NCBI GenBank assembly: GCA_937901365.1
Contig: CALCEF010000173.1
Span: 1 to 6,497 of the forward strand
DNA from: an uncultured euryarchaeote
GTDB lineage: Archaea; Thermoplasmatota; Poseidoniia; Poseidoniales; Thalassarchaeaceae
Length of the DNA: 6,497 nt
Direction of reading: 5' to 3'
In this document: positions 5,116 to 6,497 of the stretch, piece after piece
How the letters are laid out: every line of letters starts with the position of its first letter
How positions within the stretch are numbered: the stretch's first letter is position 1
The notes under the pieces: generated by a model
Databases searched by the model: none
What the model was told of the DNA's origin: nothing
What the model saw: only the letters and a program-made list of their open reading frames with translations
Made by a program: the position numbers and the translations under genes

Positions 5116-6497
5116 TCGAGAAGATCGCCCAAACTCGGTAGAGCGGCCGCTTCTGCTGCTTCTTGTTCCATATGGACCTGCCATTCGGCCTTCTCAACGT
5201 AGCCTAGTTCCTTCGCCTTCTCAATTTCGCCCGTTGATAGGTAGTGATCGATCCACTTCTGACGACGTTCCTGTTCTTCTTCGTTGAAGGCCATCTCTTG
5301 GGCTTGCATATCTCGAATCTCTGAGAGGCGTTTGCGAGCGCCCAATTGTTTGGCAACCAATGCAACAAAGATGAGTGCGAGCATCAATGCGATGGCGCCT
5401 CCCATGATGTACAGCATCAATTGAGAGCCTTCCTCTTCGGCTTGAACCTCTCCAGTCTCTGCCGATGTAATCTCACATTTCTGACCTATTAGGTGGATGT
5501 TTGGATCATACGGACAAGCGTCTGCGGTATCAGACCAACCGTCTTCATCGCTATCTGGGCAGCCAAACTTGTCTTCCCATGAGAAGCCCATTACGCTCTT
5601 GCAAAGGTCCGGTTGATAATCGCCGATTGCGCTATTGTCGCCATAGCCATCTCGATCTGCATCCTTTGATTGTGTAAATCGCAGTGGGAAGGCGTCTGAA
5701 TTTCTGGCATCTTCAACCATTTCACCGGGCCAACATTCGAGCCTGATTGTGGAATTGTCCTTGTAATTATCACCAAATCCATCGCCATCCGTATCGCTCC
5801 ACTGAGTTGGTTCATCCGGGAATGCGTCGCCATTCTGGATTCTAGTTTGGATGAGACCTGGGTCTATGTCACAACTCCAACGATAGATGTCGTCACTGAG
5901 CATCTCGCCAGTCACATTCGTGTAGGTGTAGTTGTCTCCATATCCGTCTCCATCGGAGTCGACCCATTGTGTCGCATCTTCGGGGAATACATCGATTGAA
6001 TCGGCCCAGCCATCGCCATCTGAATCTGTGCAGCCGTAGACATTGCCCTGTGTCGATGTGCCAGGCCAAGTTGGACAATCATCACCATCGACACTCAATT
6101 GGCTGTCTCCAAAACCATCTCCATCTGTATCTGTATCTTGGAATGGATCATCTGGGAAAGCATCCTGTGGATCGGGTGTTCCATCATTGTCACTGTCGGG
6201 ACAACCGCGCGCTTCTGCGGAACTTGTTGTACCATACATTGTTGGACAGATATCTGGTAGGTTTCCTTCAGGGTTATCACCGTAGCCATCACCGTCTGTG
6301 TCCCACCACTGTGAGGGGTCATCTGGGAAACTATCTCCATTGGGACCACTTGGGTTGTCGCCGTAGCCATCACCGTCACGATCCCCGCATTGGGTCCCAT
6401 CGGTTGGGAATAAATCGGGGTTGTTCCCATTCGGATTATCACCACAAGATGATTCTGCATTGTTACGATCAAAACCGTCACCGTCAGTATCTGACCA
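5112..6497 (-). CDS. Calcium-binding surface protein with thrombospondin type 3-like repeats and C-terminal membrane anchor (C-terminal 461 residues; start beyond right edge)
   Basis: The frame stays open to the right edge, so the ATG at 6239 is internal: codons upstream of it continue the same repeats. The visible part holds ten acidic loops of the DxDGDGxxD type, for example DTDGDGYGDN and DSDGDGWAD, separated by AFPDDPxQW-like and CPxxxGT-like spacers with scattered cysteines. These aspartate-rich loops are known calcium ligands in thrombospondin type 3 repeats. After the last repeat come an acidic stalk, a hydrophobic membrane helix (about visible residues 360-382, coded at 5352-5420) and a positive GARKR stop-transfer patch. 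The cytoplasmic tail of about 75 residues is rich in Glu, Gln and Ala and is probably helical; its WIDHYLSTGEIEKAKELGY segment is not one I can assign. The topology is therefore outside repeats, one anchor, inside tail. A role in adhesion or the cell envelope is inferred. Such proteins are common in Marine Group II archaea. Stop codons of this gene and the hydrolase overlap. Confidence 0.88.
   Translation of the reverse strand, partial: WSDTDGDGFDRNNAESSCGDNPNGNNPDLFPTDGTQCGDRDGDGYGDNPSGPNGDSFPDDPSQWWDTDGDGYGDNPEGNLPDICPTMYGTTSSAEARGCPDSDNDGTPDPQDAFPDDPFQDTDTDGDGFGDSQLSVDGDDCPTWPGTSTQGNVYGCTDSDGDGWADSIDVFPEDATQWVDSDGDGYGDNYTYTNVTGEMLSDDIYRWSCDIDPGLIQTRIQNGDAFPDEPTQWSDTDGDGFGDNYKDNSTIRLECWPGEMVEDARNSDAFPLRFTQSKDADRDGYGDNSAIGDYQPDLCKSVMGFSWEDKFGCPDSDEDGWSDTADACPYDPNIHLIGQKCEITSAETGEVQAEEEGSQLMLYIMGGAIALMLALIFVALVAKQLGARKRLSEIRDMQAQEMAFNEEEQERRQKWIDHYLSTGEIEKAKELGYVEKAEWQVHMEQEAAEAAALPSLGDLLD
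5529..6491 (-). repeat. Coding repeat array: ten calcium-loop modules
   Basis: The DxDGDGxxD loops recur at irregular spacing through this stretch. They leave a visible DNA repeat on the plus strand around the word CCATCACCGTC and variants such as CCATCTCCATC. Neighbouring copies at 6276-6299 and 6354-6377 are nearly the same at DNA level, while copies nearer the membrane anchor differ more (DADRDGYGD, DSDEDGWSD). This suggests more recent duplication or conversion among the outer copies. Confidence 0.75.

Noticed and set aside
5112..6239. A complete 375-residue surface protein starting at the ATG at 6239
   Set aside because: The frame continues open to the right edge with more of the same calcium loops, and there is no signal peptide at this ATG, so it is an internal methionine.
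6095..6481. 128-codon minus-strand frame rich in Met, Val and Thr
   Set aside because: It is the out-of-frame reading of the calcium-repeat array. The periodic DNA gives long open frames in more than one phase.

Overview
The window carries four protein-coding genes and almost no non-coding DNA. No RNA gene, insertion sequence or CRISPR array is visible. The best guess for the organism is a marine planktonic euryarchaeon of the Poseidoniales (Marine Group II) type. This rests on two things. One is a membrane protein ending in two winged-helix domains of the archaeal COG3398 style. The other is a surface protein built of thrombospondin type 3-like calcium repeats with one C-terminal membrane anchor. 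Both are typical of that group. There is no rRNA or other phylogenetic marker here, so the assignment is an inference from gene style.

Layout from left to right. Positions 1-1550 (minus strand) hold the first 516 codons of a bacterial-type leucyl-tRNA synthetase; its C-terminal third lies beyond the left edge. An 86-base gap follows, with a strong Shine-Dalgarno sequence and a perfect 8-bp hairpin. Positions 1637-4246 (minus strand) encode an 869-residue membrane protein: signal peptide, four immunoglobulin-like (BsuPI-like) domains, an acidic linker, a small unrecognised domain, one membrane helix, and two cytoplasmic winged helix-turn-helix domains. Positions 4247-4359 form a short divergent control region with an imperfect hairpin and three ATTGGC boxes about two helical turns apart. 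Positions 4360-5115 (plus strand) encode a 251-residue metallo-beta-lactamase-fold hydrolase of the glyoxalase II-like group. Positions 5112-6497 (minus strand) hold the C-terminal 461 codons of a calcium-repeat surface protein whose start lies beyond the right edge. The last two genes are convergent and their stop codons overlap.

How the genes may work together. The membrane regulator could sense something outside the cell and act directly on DNA, without a kinase. Its most obvious targets are its own promoter and the divergent hydrolase gene, which share about 110 bases of control region. leuS lies just downstream on the same strand and could be co-transcribed, but it has its own ribosome binding site and is probably a housekeeping gene. 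The surface protein is a structural or adhesive neighbour with no visible functional link. The most notable points are the domain architecture of the regulator, the symmetric boxes in the divergent promoter region, and a bacterial-type LeuRS in a context that otherwise looks archaeal.
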